From positions 806,001-870,000 of the forward strand of contig NZ_JAIOAO010000001.1 in NCBI RefSeq assembly GCF_021190955.1: a stretch of DNA of 64,000 nt. Direction: 5' to 3'. This DNA is from Parachryseolinea silvisoli. GTDB lineage: Bacteria > Bacteroidota > Bacteroidia > Cytophagales > Cyclobacteriaceae. The translations under genes and the position numbers were made by a program. Each line of letters begins with the position of its first letter. Positions within the stretch are counted from its first letter, which is position 1. This document shows positions 24,947 through 34,600 of this stretch, piece after piece. Below the pieces are notes generated by a model. That model did no database searches and had not been told where the DNA came from. It saw only the letters and a list, made by a program, of their open reading frames with translations.

Positions 24947-26167
24947 TTACTTCCACTTTTTAACAATCAAAGTCGAGTTTGTTCCTCCAAAGCCGAAAGA
25001 ATTAGACAAAAATACGTCAATATTTTTATCCATGGTCTTCGCGATAATATTCAGACGCGCAGAATCTTCATCTGGCGTTTCAAAGTTGATATTGGGTGCG
25101 ATAAAGGAGTTTTCCATCATCTGCATGCAGTACACAATCTCGCTGGCGCCCGCCATCCAGCACTCATGGCCGGTCATCGACTTGGTGGAGCTCACCGGCG
25201 TGTGCTCGGCGCCAAATACATCGAAGATCGCCTTCGCCTCGCTGGCATCGCCTGCGGGTGTGGACGTAGCGTGAGCATTAATATAGTCAATCTCAGCAGC
25301 ACGCAACCCCGAACTCTTCATGGCCATCGTCAGCGAGCGGGCCGGGCCCTGTACTGTAGGATTGGAAATATGCTCGCCGTTAGACGAGAACCCATATCCA
25401 ATGACTTCGCCGAGGATCTTGGCGCCGCGCTTTTGCGCCGACTCCAGGCTCTCAAGTATCACGGTAGCCGCACCACCACTCGGTACAAGGCCGTCGCGGT
25501 GGCGGTCAAAAGGCCGTGATGCTGTCGCCGGACTGTCTTCACGTATCGAAAAAGCTCCCAGGGCATCAAAATTACCCATGGAGTAAACATTCATCTCTTG
25601 TGCACCGCCGCAGACAATGCAGTCCTGCATGCCATTGCGAATAAACATGGCCGCCAGCCCGATGGCATGCGAGCCGCTGGCACACGCCGCGCTCACGGTA
25701 AAGTTGATGCCCTTCAGGCGAAAAATGGTAGCCAGGTTCATGTTGACCGTCGAGTTCAGCGACTGAAACACCGACCCCGAGCCCACCAGCATGGTGTCTT
25801 TCTTCTCACGGATGATGTCGGTCGCTTCAACAACCGCCTGTGCCGAGCTATCGTTGCCATAGATCACACCCACTTCGTGCCGATCGATATAGTCCTGTGC
25901 CAGGCCGGCGTGCTGCAGCGCCTCCACAGTAGCCATATAGGCATATTCGCCCTGCTCGGGCAGCATAATGCGGGCGCGTCGGTCAAGCACTCCCTTCAGC
26001 ACCGGACGTTCTACAAATCCGGTCAGTCCCGAACGGTATCCCATCTCCTTGCGCTTGGGGTCGAGCACAATGCCCGATTTGCCCTGGAACAGCGAATCCC
26101 GGACTTCGTCCAGGCTTTTGCCGATACAGGAATAAACACCTAATCCGGTTATAACAACTCTGCTCAT
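24947..26167 (-). CDS. FabB/FabF-type beta-ketoacyl-ACP synthase
   Basis: 406 residues, full-length with Cys162 in VSAACASGSHAIG, the His of NAHATSTPAGD and the His of KSMTGHECWMAGASE. HATSTPAGD is the KAS I/II signature. Sequence around the second His (GHECWMAG) is typical of FabB, the unsaturated-chain type. It probably elongates in the polyene pathway with ACP 2, whose gene follows six bases after the stop. A 154-base gap on its 5' side separates it from fabG; no clear promoter or terminator was found in it. Confidence 0.87.
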   Translation of the reverse strand: MSRVVITGLGVYSCIGKSLDEVRDSLFQGKSGIVLDPKRKEMGYRSGLTGFVERPVLKGVLDRRARIMLPEQGEYAYMATVEALQHAGLAQDYIDRHEVGVIYGNDSSAQAVVEATDIIREKKDTMLVGSGSVFQSLNSTVNMNLATIFRLKGINFTVSAACASGSHAIGLAAMFIRNGMQDCIVCGGAQEMNVYSMGNFDALGAFSIREDSPATASRPFDRHRDGLVPSGGAATVILESLESAQKRGAKILGEVIGYGFSSNGEHISNPTVQGPARSLTMAMKSSGLRAAEIDYINAHATSTPAGDASEAKAIFDVFGAEHTPVSSTKSMTGHECWMAGASEIVYCMQMMENSFIAPNINFETPDEDSARLNIIAKTMDKNIDVFLSNSFGFGGTNSTLIVKKWK

Positions 26168-26321
26168 GTAATGTTAAAAATCGTGCGTTTTGGCGCCTTT
26201 CGTCGCCGTCGCGTACCAATCAATCCGCAAAAATAAGGTTTTAATCTTGAATAGCACGGACCTGTAACCCAGGCACGTAAGATTTCGAAACGAACAGTTT
26301 CTTTTCGCTGGGATACACTTG

Positions 26322-27071
26322 TCAGGAATACAGCCCGCCGTTGATGGACAGCACCGTTCCCGTGATGTACGAAGCCCCCGGCGACGCCAGAAAAGCCACT
26401 GCATGGGCCACTTCTTCCGGCTCGCCAAACCGCTGCATGGGAATGAGCTTTTTCAACTCGGCCTCCGGCAGGTCTTGTGTCATGTCAGTTTTGATAAAAC
26501 CGGGCGCCACGGCATTCACCGTAACATTGCGCCGCGCCGTTTCCTGCGCCAGCGCCTTGGTCGCGCCGATCACGCCGGCCTTGGCCGCCGAGTAATTGGT
26601 TTGTCCCGGCATGCCCTTGATGCCCGACAGCGATACAACGTTTACAATCCGTCCATAACGCTTGGCGAGCATACTGGTGAGCACCTGGCGCGTCACCTGA
26701 AAAAAGCCGCCCAGGCTTGAGCCCAACACACCATCCCACTGCTCCTGTGTCATCCAGATCATCATCGCATCCTGGCGGATACCCGCATTGTTGACAAGCA
26801 CCTCGACTGCCTTGTCGGGGTTCTTCTCCACCCAGCCGCCAAACACCTGCTCGACGGCAGTTTTATCGGACACGTCGAACTTCATAAGCTCGGCGCGTAC
26901 ATTTTTAGCTTCGACCAGCGCGCGCGTATTCTCGGCCTCCGCGTCGTTGCTTTTATAATTGATCAGGATATTATACCCTTGCTCGGCGAGTCGTACGCAG
27001 ATCGCCCGGCCAATGCCGCGCGAGCCGCCCGTCACCATAGCATACTTGGATGTAGAGGGGGGGGTGGACAT
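26322..27071 (-). CDS. fabG: 3-oxoacyl-ACP reductase (FabG-type SDR)
   Basis: 249 residues, classical short-chain dehydrogenase. NADP(H)-binding motif MVTGGSRGIGRA near residue 13, the NNAG motif, and the catalytic Ser, Tyr and Lys in VVSLSG and NYSAAKAG. It reduces the 3-keto group after each condensation in polyene synthesis. Eleven bases separate it from the ammonia-lyase stop, so it belongs to the same transcript. A second housekeeping FabG must exist elsewhere; this copy is cluster-specific by location. Confidence 0.9.
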   Translation of the reverse strand: MSTPPSTSKYAMVTGGSRGIGRAICVRLAEQGYNILINYKSNDAEAENTRALVEAKNVRAELMKFDVSDKTAVEQVFGGWVEKNPDKAVEVLVNNAGIRQDAMMIWMTQEQWDGVLGSSLGGFFQVTRQVLTSMLAKRYGRIVNVVSLSGIKGMPGQTNYSAAKAGVIGATKALAQETARRNVTVNAVAPGFIKTDMTQDLPEAELKKLIPMQRFGEPEEVAHAVAFLASPGASYITGTVLSINGGLYS

Positions 27072-27082
27072 ACTGTGAGAGG

Positions 27083-28624
27083 TTATAGGTTAAACGAAGC
27101 GCCGAGTCCCAGCAGGTAACGACGCACCGTGCGGATATCTTCGTAGCGCGGTTTATCTTCCAGGATCGCCGGTACCAGCGCCCGGAGCTCGGTATATAGT
27201 TTCAGGGTAAACGACGACAGTCGCGGCTGGCACTGCAGGTAATCCACCGCTTGTGCCAACGCCAGCGCTTGCACCACCAGCACGTCGGCGCTGTTGTCCA
27301 GCACCCGCCGGGTCATGAGCGCCGCATTGCAGCCCATGCTGACGATGTCCTGGTTGTCGTTGTTGTTGGATATACTATGTAAATACATTGGGAACGACAA
27401 TGTCTGATTCTCCGCCGTGCTCGAAGTAGCCATAAACTGCATGCCCTGCAAACCAAAATTCAGGCCCAGCGTGCCCAGGTTGATAAACGGCGGGAGCTTT
27501 TGGTTGAGCTTGTCGTTGAGCAAATAGTTCAGTTGCCGCTCGGCGAGCATCGTCAGCTTGGTCGTAACAATTTTGAGCTTGTCCATGGCCAGCGACACGT
27601 AGTCGCCGTGGAAATTGCCGCCGTGGTATACCATCTCGCGGTGGTGGTCCACCACCGGATTGTCGTTCGCGGAATTTACTTCGTCTTCCAGCACGCGCTG
27701 TACTTCCAGGAACGTGTCGTATATCGGTCCGAGAATCTGGGGCACGCAGCGCAGCGAATAATATTCCTGCACCTTGTCGGTGAACACCGCCTCTTCAATC
27801 TTGCGATGATACAAATGCTCAGGGCGCTTACGGATCAACTTGCTGTCACTTAATACGTGTCGCATACGTTCGGCAATATGCGCCTGGCCGGGGTGGTGTT
27901 TGACATGGTTCAGCTCGAGCGAGAAGTGGTCGTCAAAAGACTTCATCAGCTCGTTGGTCATGGCCGATAAAATGATTGACAAGCTCAGCACCTGACGGGC
28001 CTGAACCAGGTTGACCATACCGACGCCTGTCATGGCCGAGGTTCCATTCATGAGTGCCAACCCCTCGCGCAAGTGAATGGAAATGGGCGTTATCCCACGG
28101 GAGCCCAATACCACCCGGGTCGGCCGCCACGCCTGGTCTGCATACATTTCGCCCTCTCCGATGAGGTTCAGCGCCAGGTGCGCCAGTTGCACCAGGTCGC
28201 CGCTGGCGCCCACTCCCCCACGCTCCGGGATGTAGGGACTTACCCCTGAATTCAGTACATCGCGCAGCAGCTCCACCACCGACGGGTGGATACCCGACGT
28301 GGCCTGCATCAGGCTGTTGAGGCGTGCCAGCATCGTGGCCCGCGCCAGCTCTTCGGCAAACGGTTGTCCCGCCCCGGCGCTGTGGCTGCGGATGAGATTA
28401 TATTGCAGCTGGCGCTGGTCGTCCTCGCTGATCTTATACTGTGCCATCGGGCCCAGACCGGTGTTGATGCCATAGATCACCTTGTGTTGCGCATAGGCCT
28501 GCAGGAAGGTGTAATTGGCGCTGACGTTCTGCTGCGCACCCTCCTCCAGCCCTACCTGCTCGCCGTGGTAGAGAACTTTCTCAAAATCTGTGACGGTCAA
28601 TCTGCGGCTCCCGACGTTGATCAT
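27083..28624 (-). CDS. Tyrosine ammonia-lyase (aromatic amino acid lyase, MIO enzyme)
   Basis: 513 residues of the HAL/PAL/TAL family. The MIO cofactor forms from Ala140-Ser141-Gly142 in GGVGASGDLVQL, and the catalytic Tyr51 is in IYGINTGLGPMAQY. The segment LQYNLIRSHSAGAGQP closely matches the Flavobacterium johnsoniae flexirubin-cluster TAL as I recall it (LQYNLIRSHSSGTG), as do KVQEYYSLRCVPQILGP and VYHGGNFHGDY. It deaminates L-tyrosine to 4-coumarate, the starter unit of flexirubins and many aryl polyenes. It is the first gene of the block and may set its promoter. A histidine ammonia-lyase is the alternative, less likely by context. Confidence 0.9.
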   Translation of the reverse strand: MINVGSRRLTVTDFEKVLYHGEQVGLEEGAQQNVSANYTFLQAYAQHKVIYGINTGLGPMAQYKISEDDQRQLQYNLIRSHSAGAGQPFAEELARATMLARLNSLMQATSGIHPSVVELLRDVLNSGVSPYIPERGGVGASGDLVQLAHLALNLIGEGEMYADQAWRPTRVVLGSRGITPISIHLREGLALMNGTSAMTGVGMVNLVQARQVLSLSIILSAMTNELMKSFDDHFSLELNHVKHHPGQAHIAERMRHVLSDSKLIRKRPEHLYHRKIEEAVFTDKVQEYYSLRCVPQILGPIYDTFLEVQRVLEDEVNSANDNPVVDHHREMVYHGGNFHGDYVSLAMDKLKIVTTKLTMLAERQLNYLLNDKLNQKLPPFINLGTLGLNFGLQGMQFMATSSTAENQTLSFPMYLHSISNNNDNQDIVSMGCNAALMTRRVLDNSADVLVVQALALAQAVDYLQCQPRLSSFTLKLYTELRALVPAILEDKPRYEDIRTVRRYLLGLGASFNL

Positions 28625-28732
28625 ACAAGCGTTGTTATTTCTGTGTGGCTCTTAAACAAGCGCGCAAATTAACAACGTTTTTCTTAACAATACGACAACA
28701 TCTTTGGGCGGGATCATACATGGGCCGGTCTG

Positions 28733-28740
28733 TACTTTTG
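28733..28740 (+). promoter_or_regulatory. Candidate -7 box for the patatin gene
   Basis: TACTTTTG matches the Bacteroidota -7 consensus TAnnTTTG and lies about 90 bases before the patatin start. No well-spaced -33 TTG was found (nearest TTTG is 26 bases away), so the call is weak. The same 204-base gap must also hold the promoter of the pigment operon on the other strand; the best minus-strand match (28665-28672, TTAATTTG) has one mismatch. A hairpin CCTTT-cgc-AAAGG sits at 28768-28780. Confidence 0.35.
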
Positions 28741-28829
28741 GCGCAGCCCGCTCCAGGACTTCGCCCGCCTTTCGCAAAGGCTCAGTCGGGCAAAGACGAG
28801 CGAGTGTTTTTGCGTATTTTGAGCCCGGA

Positions 28830-31061
28830 ATGAGATCTCAGTTGTTATTTGTGTTCGCCCTGCTGCTCGTGGCCTTCGCGACGGCAGCCCAGCCCCCCAG
28901 GGTCGGCCTGACCCTGAGTGGCGGCGGCGCAAAGGGGTTGGCCCACATCGGCATTCTCGAGGCGATCGACAGCGCCGGCCTGCGCGTCGACTGCATTACC
29001 GGCACCAGCATGGGCAGCATCATCGGGTCGCTCTATGCGGCAGGCTATTCCGGCAAGGAGATCGAAAAGATTGCGCGCGACATCGATTGGAACGTGCTCT
29101 TCTCGGGCAAGCCCTCCATGCGCAACGTGAACATCGACGAGAAAACGGAGTTCGACAATTATGCGCTGGAAGTCCCCTTTGACAAGGGAAAGTTCCGTAT
29201 CAATGCGGGCATTATCGAAGGCCAGGAGCTGTGGCTCAAGTTCCAGGAATTGTTTTTACCGATCTACGACATCAAAGACTTTTCGAAGTTCAGCATCCCC
29301 TTCAAGTGCATAGCCACCGACGTCAGCACAGGCAAAGCTGTTGTGCTGGACCAGGGCGAGCTCGTGACCGCCATTCGCGCCAGCATGGCCATTCCCTCGG
29401 TCTTCACTCCCATCGACTACGAAAACACCAAGCTCGTCGATGGCGGTATAGTACGCAATTTTCCGGTAAGCGACGTAAAGGCTATGGGCGCCGATTATAT
29501 CATCGGCGTGAACCTCTCGCAGGGGCTACTGGCCGCCAGCGAGCTGACCTCCCCGCTCGATATCCTCTACCAGATCGGCTTCTACAAAGATGCCGAAGAC
29601 TTCCAGACCGAGCGCAAGCTCTGCAACGTGCTGATCGAGCCACCGGTGCGTAAGTATACGGCTGCCAGCTTTACCAGCGTGGACAGCATCATCGCCGTGG
29701 GCAAACGCACCGGCAACGAATATTATCCAATTTTCAAAAAATTAGCGGACTCACTCCGGCAGCGCTATCCGAACTACGCTCCCATACAGAATCGCCTGCC
29801 CCAGACCCGCTCGGTAACCGTCGACAGCATTTATATCCAGGGCCTGCACCAAACCACGCGCACGTCGTTCCGTAACCGCCTAAATCTGACGTTGGGCAAG
29901 ACCTACGACGGCACGCACGTGGCGGAAGCCATTCGCCGTGTGTATGGCTCCCGCAACTACAGCCGCATTGCCTACACCTGGCAACCCGCGCGCGAGCGCG
30001 GCCACGCCAACCTGCGCTTCAACGTAGTGGAAAGCCCACTGACATATGTCAAAGCCGGGCTGCATTATCATACCTTCAGCAACATCGCCCTGATCTTAGG
30101 CGCCGAGAGCCGCAACCTGCTCTTCGACCGGTCCAAATCGATGGTAAAGCTCAACGTCAGCGAAAACTTTCGTTTTCTGGCAGAGCACAACCAGGCCTTC
30201 GGCACGAACGCCGACAACAACAACCTCATCCTGTCATTCTACTATGAGAACTTCCAGCTGCCCTTCTACGAAAACTTCGAGCAGGTATACCTCTACCGGG
30301 GCCGTACGTACCAGACAGACGTTCGCTTCCAGCGTACATTCGGCTTCGCTTCGGCCATCGGCCTGGGCACGACCTTCGAAAGCTTTGGCCTGCGGCCCAA
30401 GATCGCCGCGGACACATCGTTCGAAGGTGGCAACTCGTTTATCCAGACCTATCTATACTATAAATACAACACCCTCAACAAACGCAGCTTCTCCACCCGC
30501 GGCTGGCGTATCGACGCCCGCATGGGCATCGTGTACGCACAAAACCCCTCGGCCGTCACCCTGCGCGCAAACGGGCAGGCTGTACGACGCGATACGGCAG
30601 AAGTGGGCCATTATAACCGCTTCATGCTAAAGGCCGAAAATTTCACACCCCTCTCTTCGCGGCTGACCTTGCTGACACAGTTTAATACAGCCATCAACTT
30701 CAGCACGGTAGCACCGTATTTGAACTATTTTAACGTCGGTGGCATTAACGACTTCGTCCGAAACCAGGTTCCGTTCACCGGATTGCAAGAATACTCCCTC
30801 AACACAAACAGTGTAAGTGTATTGATGCTGGGATTGCAATACCAGTTTACGCGAAGACTATACACCACGCTCCGCGTAAACGGCGCCGTATACGATTATT
30901 TGAACCGCGACAAAGAGCTCAGCTTTACTAACCGCCTTTCGGGTATCGGGTTATCGTTTGGCTACGACTCCGGCATCGGCCCGATCAGCATGACGTTTAT
31001 GTACAGTGGGGAAGCTGACCATATCTCAGGGTATGTTAATATAGGCTTTCCATTCCGGTGA
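28830..31061 (+). CDS. Patatin-like phospholipase with POTRA and outer-membrane barrel (type Vd)
   Basis: 744 residues from the ATG at 28830. Signal peptide, then a patatin domain: GGGAKGL oxyanion loop, GTSMG with nucleophile Ser60, and the catalytic Asp in LVDGGIVRNFP at about 205. A linker and one POTRA-like domain follow (VTVDSIYIQGLHQTTRTSFRNRLNL, about residue 330-420). The rest is beta-rich and ends in an amphipathic strand with a C-terminal aromatic-like signature (YVNIGFPFR), as in BamA-type 16-strand barrels. This is the type Vd PlpD architecture, an outer-membrane phospholipase whose passenger may reach the surface. It is next to, but divergent from, the pigment operon. Confidence 0.88.
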   Translation: MRSQLLFVFALLLVAFATAAQPPRVGLTLSGGGAKGLAHIGILEAIDSAGLRVDCITGTSMGSIIGSLYAAGYSGKEIEKIARDIDWNVLFSGKPSMRNVNIDEKTEFDNYALEVPFDKGKFRINAGIIEGQELWLKFQELFLPIYDIKDFSKFSIPFKCIATDVSTGKAVVLDQGELVTAIRASMAIPSVFTPIDYENTKLVDGGIVRNFPVSDVKAMGADYIIGVNLSQGLLAASELTSPLDILYQIGFYKDAEDFQTERKLCNVLIEPPVRKYTAASFTSVDSIIAVGKRTGNEYYPIFKKLADSLRQRYPNYAPIQNRLPQTRSVTVDSIYIQGLHQTTRTSFRNRLNLTLGKTYDGTHVAEAIRRVYGSRNYSRIAYTWQPARERGHANLRFNVVESPLTYVKAGLHYHTFSNIALILGAESRNLLFDRSKSMVKLNVSENFRFLAEHNQAFGTNADNNNLILSFYYENFQLPFYENFEQVYLYRGRTYQTDVRFQRTFGFASAIGLGTTFESFGLRPKIAADTSFEGGNSFIQTYLYYKYNTLNKRSFSTRGWRIDARMGIVYAQNPSAVTLRANGQAVRRDTAEVGHYNRFMLKAENFTPLSSRLTLLTQFNTAINFSTVAPYLNYFNVGGINDFVRNQVPFTGLQEYSLNTNSVSVLMLGLQYQFTRRLYTTLRVNGAVYDYLNRDKELSFTNRLSGIGLSFGYDSGIGPISMTFMYSGEADHISGYVNIGFPFR

Positions 31062-31106
31062 TACCAGGTTGCACATATACCCTTCAGAAAAAAAACAATA
31101 CACTAT

Positions 31107-31487
31107 ATGATTCCCGCTCCCGCTATTGAAATACTGGCCGACCTGACACGACCCGAGCACCAGGGGCAGCAATATGATCTGCACGGCATGCTCCACTTCG
31201 AGCGTATTTCACTCGACAACAATACACTGACGTTAAAGTTTCAGGACAACTCGGCAACAAACCTCGTATCCCTCATTTTTCACCAGGCAACACCTACACG
31301 CTTTACATTCATGAATACGATGGATGAGTTTACATGGACGCTCGACCTGCTCTATCGCGGACGTGTGGAGGTAAGCGGAAAATTGATTGAACTATCGGAG
31401 GATGGCCGCGGATATTTTTATATTGATTTCCTGGAAGGACAAACAATAGAGTTTTGGGCGGCGGGAATGGAGGTTAAGGTTGGCTGA
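31107..31487 (+). CDS. Small protein of unknown function
   Basis: 126 residues, no signal peptide. The sequence alternates short hydrophobic and polar strands (DNNTLTLKFQDNSATNLVSLIF, TFMNTMDEFTWTLDLLYRGRVEV), like a small all-beta domain. I recognise no family. It ends 138 bases before the NACHT gene; the gap is AT-rich without terminator or clear promoter box. Base composition is between that of the flanking GC-rich core and the AT-rich NACHT gene, so it may belong to the accessory stretch. Confidence 0.55.
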   Translation: MIPAPAIEILADLTRPEHQGQQYDLHGMLHFERISLDNNTLTLKFQDNSATNLVSLIFHQATPTRFTFMNTMDEFTWTLDLLYRGRVEVSGKLIELSEDGRGYFYIDFLEGQTIEFWAAGMEVKVG

Positions 31488-31625
31488 GATCAACTCCTGT
31501 CAAAAAATAAAACAAGAAAAACCTTATACCAGCACCACAATTTATGACACCACTACTTTAGACGCTTGTAACGCATTTATCCGCAAAACATCCTATTTTA
31601 ATGAAATCATTAAGATAGACGAGTC

Positions 31626-34600
31626 ATGCTTAGTGAGTCAAAGCTGGTACGCTATGTAAGCAGCATTAAAATTGTACTGCCTGATACCACTACGTACTTT
31701 TCGCACGACTTACTATCAAAAATTCCGCAGGCGGTAACCATACTTTATAAAGTCGCCGAATTAGAAACCCCACGCGAGCTATCGCGATTTCGGGCCGACT
31801 TCCATACCTATCTCCAGGAAGCCATAGAGTTGGATGATTTCGAACGAATTGACCAGACCATTGAAAATCTCGCAGCCAAGTTTGAATCATTTCTAAAAAT
31901 AATTGGCTTCGTATTCTATCAAAACAACGCCTATTTCAGCGGCGACGTTAACAGCAAGGGAATTATCGGAACAACCCTCAACGGGTTATATACCGGTACG
32001 CTTGACCCGACTAACGCAGGCAGAAAAAATCAAGCCCCCGCCACGAAGCTCCCCCGCAAGCTCATCACGTACAAAGGCCGGAACCAAAAGATTTTCGACT
32101 GTGTCCGCGACATCAGAAACAAAGTACATTATTCCATTGAGCATCCGCGCGAAGACCTGATCAATTCGATCAATCTGTTGATAGTTTCCTTTCTAATGGT
32201 TATCGAAGAGCATCAACTTGCCCTCGCGGAGATATTGCTGGATGAATTCAAGTATGCTGACAAAATATTAAAAGAACATTCCAACGAATCGGTGGAGCGA
32301 TTATATGTCGACTTGTTCGGAAAAGCAAACATCGACATCGATGTATCCAGAAAGGAAATACCAGACCCGTACTATCTGTTAAAAGAACTGGAATCCTACG
32401 ATCTCAACGACATCGAAGTATCCGAGGAGCCCGAACAAGATCTATACCATGAAGATCTCTCCAATCAGGCTGATGCGCATAGGATCACGGATCTCACGAG
32501 TAATGAAAAAATATTTTATTTGATTGGCCCCCCGGGATCCGGCAAATCGACATCGCTGGCGAGGATACAAAGCATGGCATGCGAAGAAATTCTGTGCAAC
32601 GGTGAAGGCAAAATACCGGTTATTGTTCAAGGCAAAGAACTGTCACCCAGTCATGACATCTGTCAGGCAGCAGAGAAAATACTGGGAACAGATCTTTTTA
32701 ACGCTGGTCTAAAGGAGCAAAATATTCTATTCATTATTGATGGCGTTAATGAAATACCGACGTTTATAAAAAACGCCACGATAAGACAAATTAAAGGCCT
32801 AATCGAGTCCTATCCGGATTGTTCCTTTATATTCAGCGATCGAAAATACAATTTCATCAACCATTTTAATATTCCGGTCTATGAAATAAATCCGCTTAAA
32901 GAGGTTCAAATACATGATTTTATCCAAAAACATTTAGGGCAAAGTGGGAATACGCTATTCGAACAATTAAAATCAAAAGACGAGTTATATGAGTTGGCCA
33001 AAAATCCCATGATGCTTAAAATGATCACAGCCATCAGCAAAACATCGGGTTGTATTCCCAACAACAAGGCCAAATTGTATGATCTGTTCCTCAAAACGTT
33101 CTTCTTACGTGAAGATCAAAAAAAACAACAGATCAATTCCACGACAAAACTTAGCCTGTTGTCTATTACCTGTTTCAAGCTCAGGAGTCTCGGGATGTTA
33201 GGTACCCATAAGCTGCATTTTAAAGACATCGTCCGGGAAGCGATTTCCGAGCATGCGTCAATAGTAGACATTGACCAGTTGATCTATGAATTACATGATA
33301 ATTCGATCTTGACAGAATCAAAGGACATAATATCCGTTGCGCACGAATCATACTTTGAATACTTCACAGGACTTCAATTAATGACACTGTTCAAATCGAA
33401 TAAAATCATTGACACCATACAACATGCTGAATTTAATTCAAACGCCGAGGCTTGGGCCGAATCATTAAAATTTTGCATCGACTTACTGGACAACGACCTG
33501 GATTGCGCTTCGCTGACACAACTCATGTTATCTGGAACAGACAAAAGGTCGACAAAGAAACTGGCGAAAAACAAACTTGAGATCACCGCCGAAGATTTTA
33601 GCGAGCACCTTCACATTATCGCCAAAGCCCTGGCTCCGTTTGAGAGCGAGTACCCGATAGCCTATTCTACCTTTGAAAGGTCCCTGCAAAATCACCTGTA
33701 TTTCTGGAAAAAGATGTATTTGGCAAGTGGACGCGAGCCCTGCTCTTTACAGTATTTGATTAAATCTGTTTCCCTCTTTGGATCCAGAAAGATCCTGAAA
33801 GCAATTTTTGAAAATGAACAATGGCTCCAAATCTGGCTTGATGAAGAGGCCCCGGAGCAAGATGACAAAAGTAACAAAAAACATCCGAATGATTTCGACT
33901 CCATCTCATCTACCTTAGTCAGCAACACATCAAATATTCAAGACTTCCTCACGGTCCTTAATGTCTGCTGTGAAAATTTCTATACCCTACGATCCATTCG
34001 GTATAAAATATCAAAGATCAAAAACTTACTCTTGCTAAATCTATCCTACGAAAAATTAAAAGAGTTATACATAAACACGGATCAAAAAGAAAAGATCGTT
34101 TTGCTAAATATGATCCGTCACAATTTTGAAGATATCCGACTGCATGAATTTGGAGACGATCTAAGCTTAAACAGCAAAGTAATATCCATACTATATACCT
34201 ATCATGCAAAAAATCCACTGGCAGCAGAGATAATTTATGAACAGCTAGCATCGCTGCAATACAAACGTCCCTTGATAAAAAAAGCTGCCTTTGCACTGAT
34301 GAAAGCGGGCCAAACCACAAGAACAGTCGACATCCTGGAGTCAACGGTATCACTGTTAGATAGACGTGATTACATCGTTATTGATATCCTATCACAAGTA
34401 GAATGGAGCACAATACCCGTCAAACTTCAAGAATATATACTTTTGCCCTTTAAGAGAGACCTTTCTGCGAAAAGCATTATTAATAAGATTCTAACTGGAA
34501 AATATCCAAATGTTAGATTTCATAAAGGGCATTTATTTTCCGTCAAAAATTTCACGACGGAATTAAGTAGAGCCTGCAAAAGCCGACCTACACGTAACCT

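Larger units (their letters stand above)
3400..28624 (-). other. Flexirubin/aryl-polyene biosynthetic gene cluster
   Basis: Twenty-six consecutive minus-strand genes, most joined by ATGA or similar overlaps, make a 25-kb polycistronic block. Gene content matches known flexirubin and aryl-polyene clusters: tyrosine ammonia-lyase, aromatic acyl ligase, AcpS, two ACPs, five ketosynthase-type proteins, FabG, two hotdog dehydratases, thioesterase, lysophospholipid-acyltransferase-like enzymes, GT2-DUF2062, LolA, a LolB-like lipoprotein, an MMPL exporter fusion, a halogenase-like flavoprotein, a methyltransferase and a CrtI-like oxidoreductase. Product class is inferred from this content. The resorcinol-forming darA and darB pair is not seen here. 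Confidence 0.92.
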
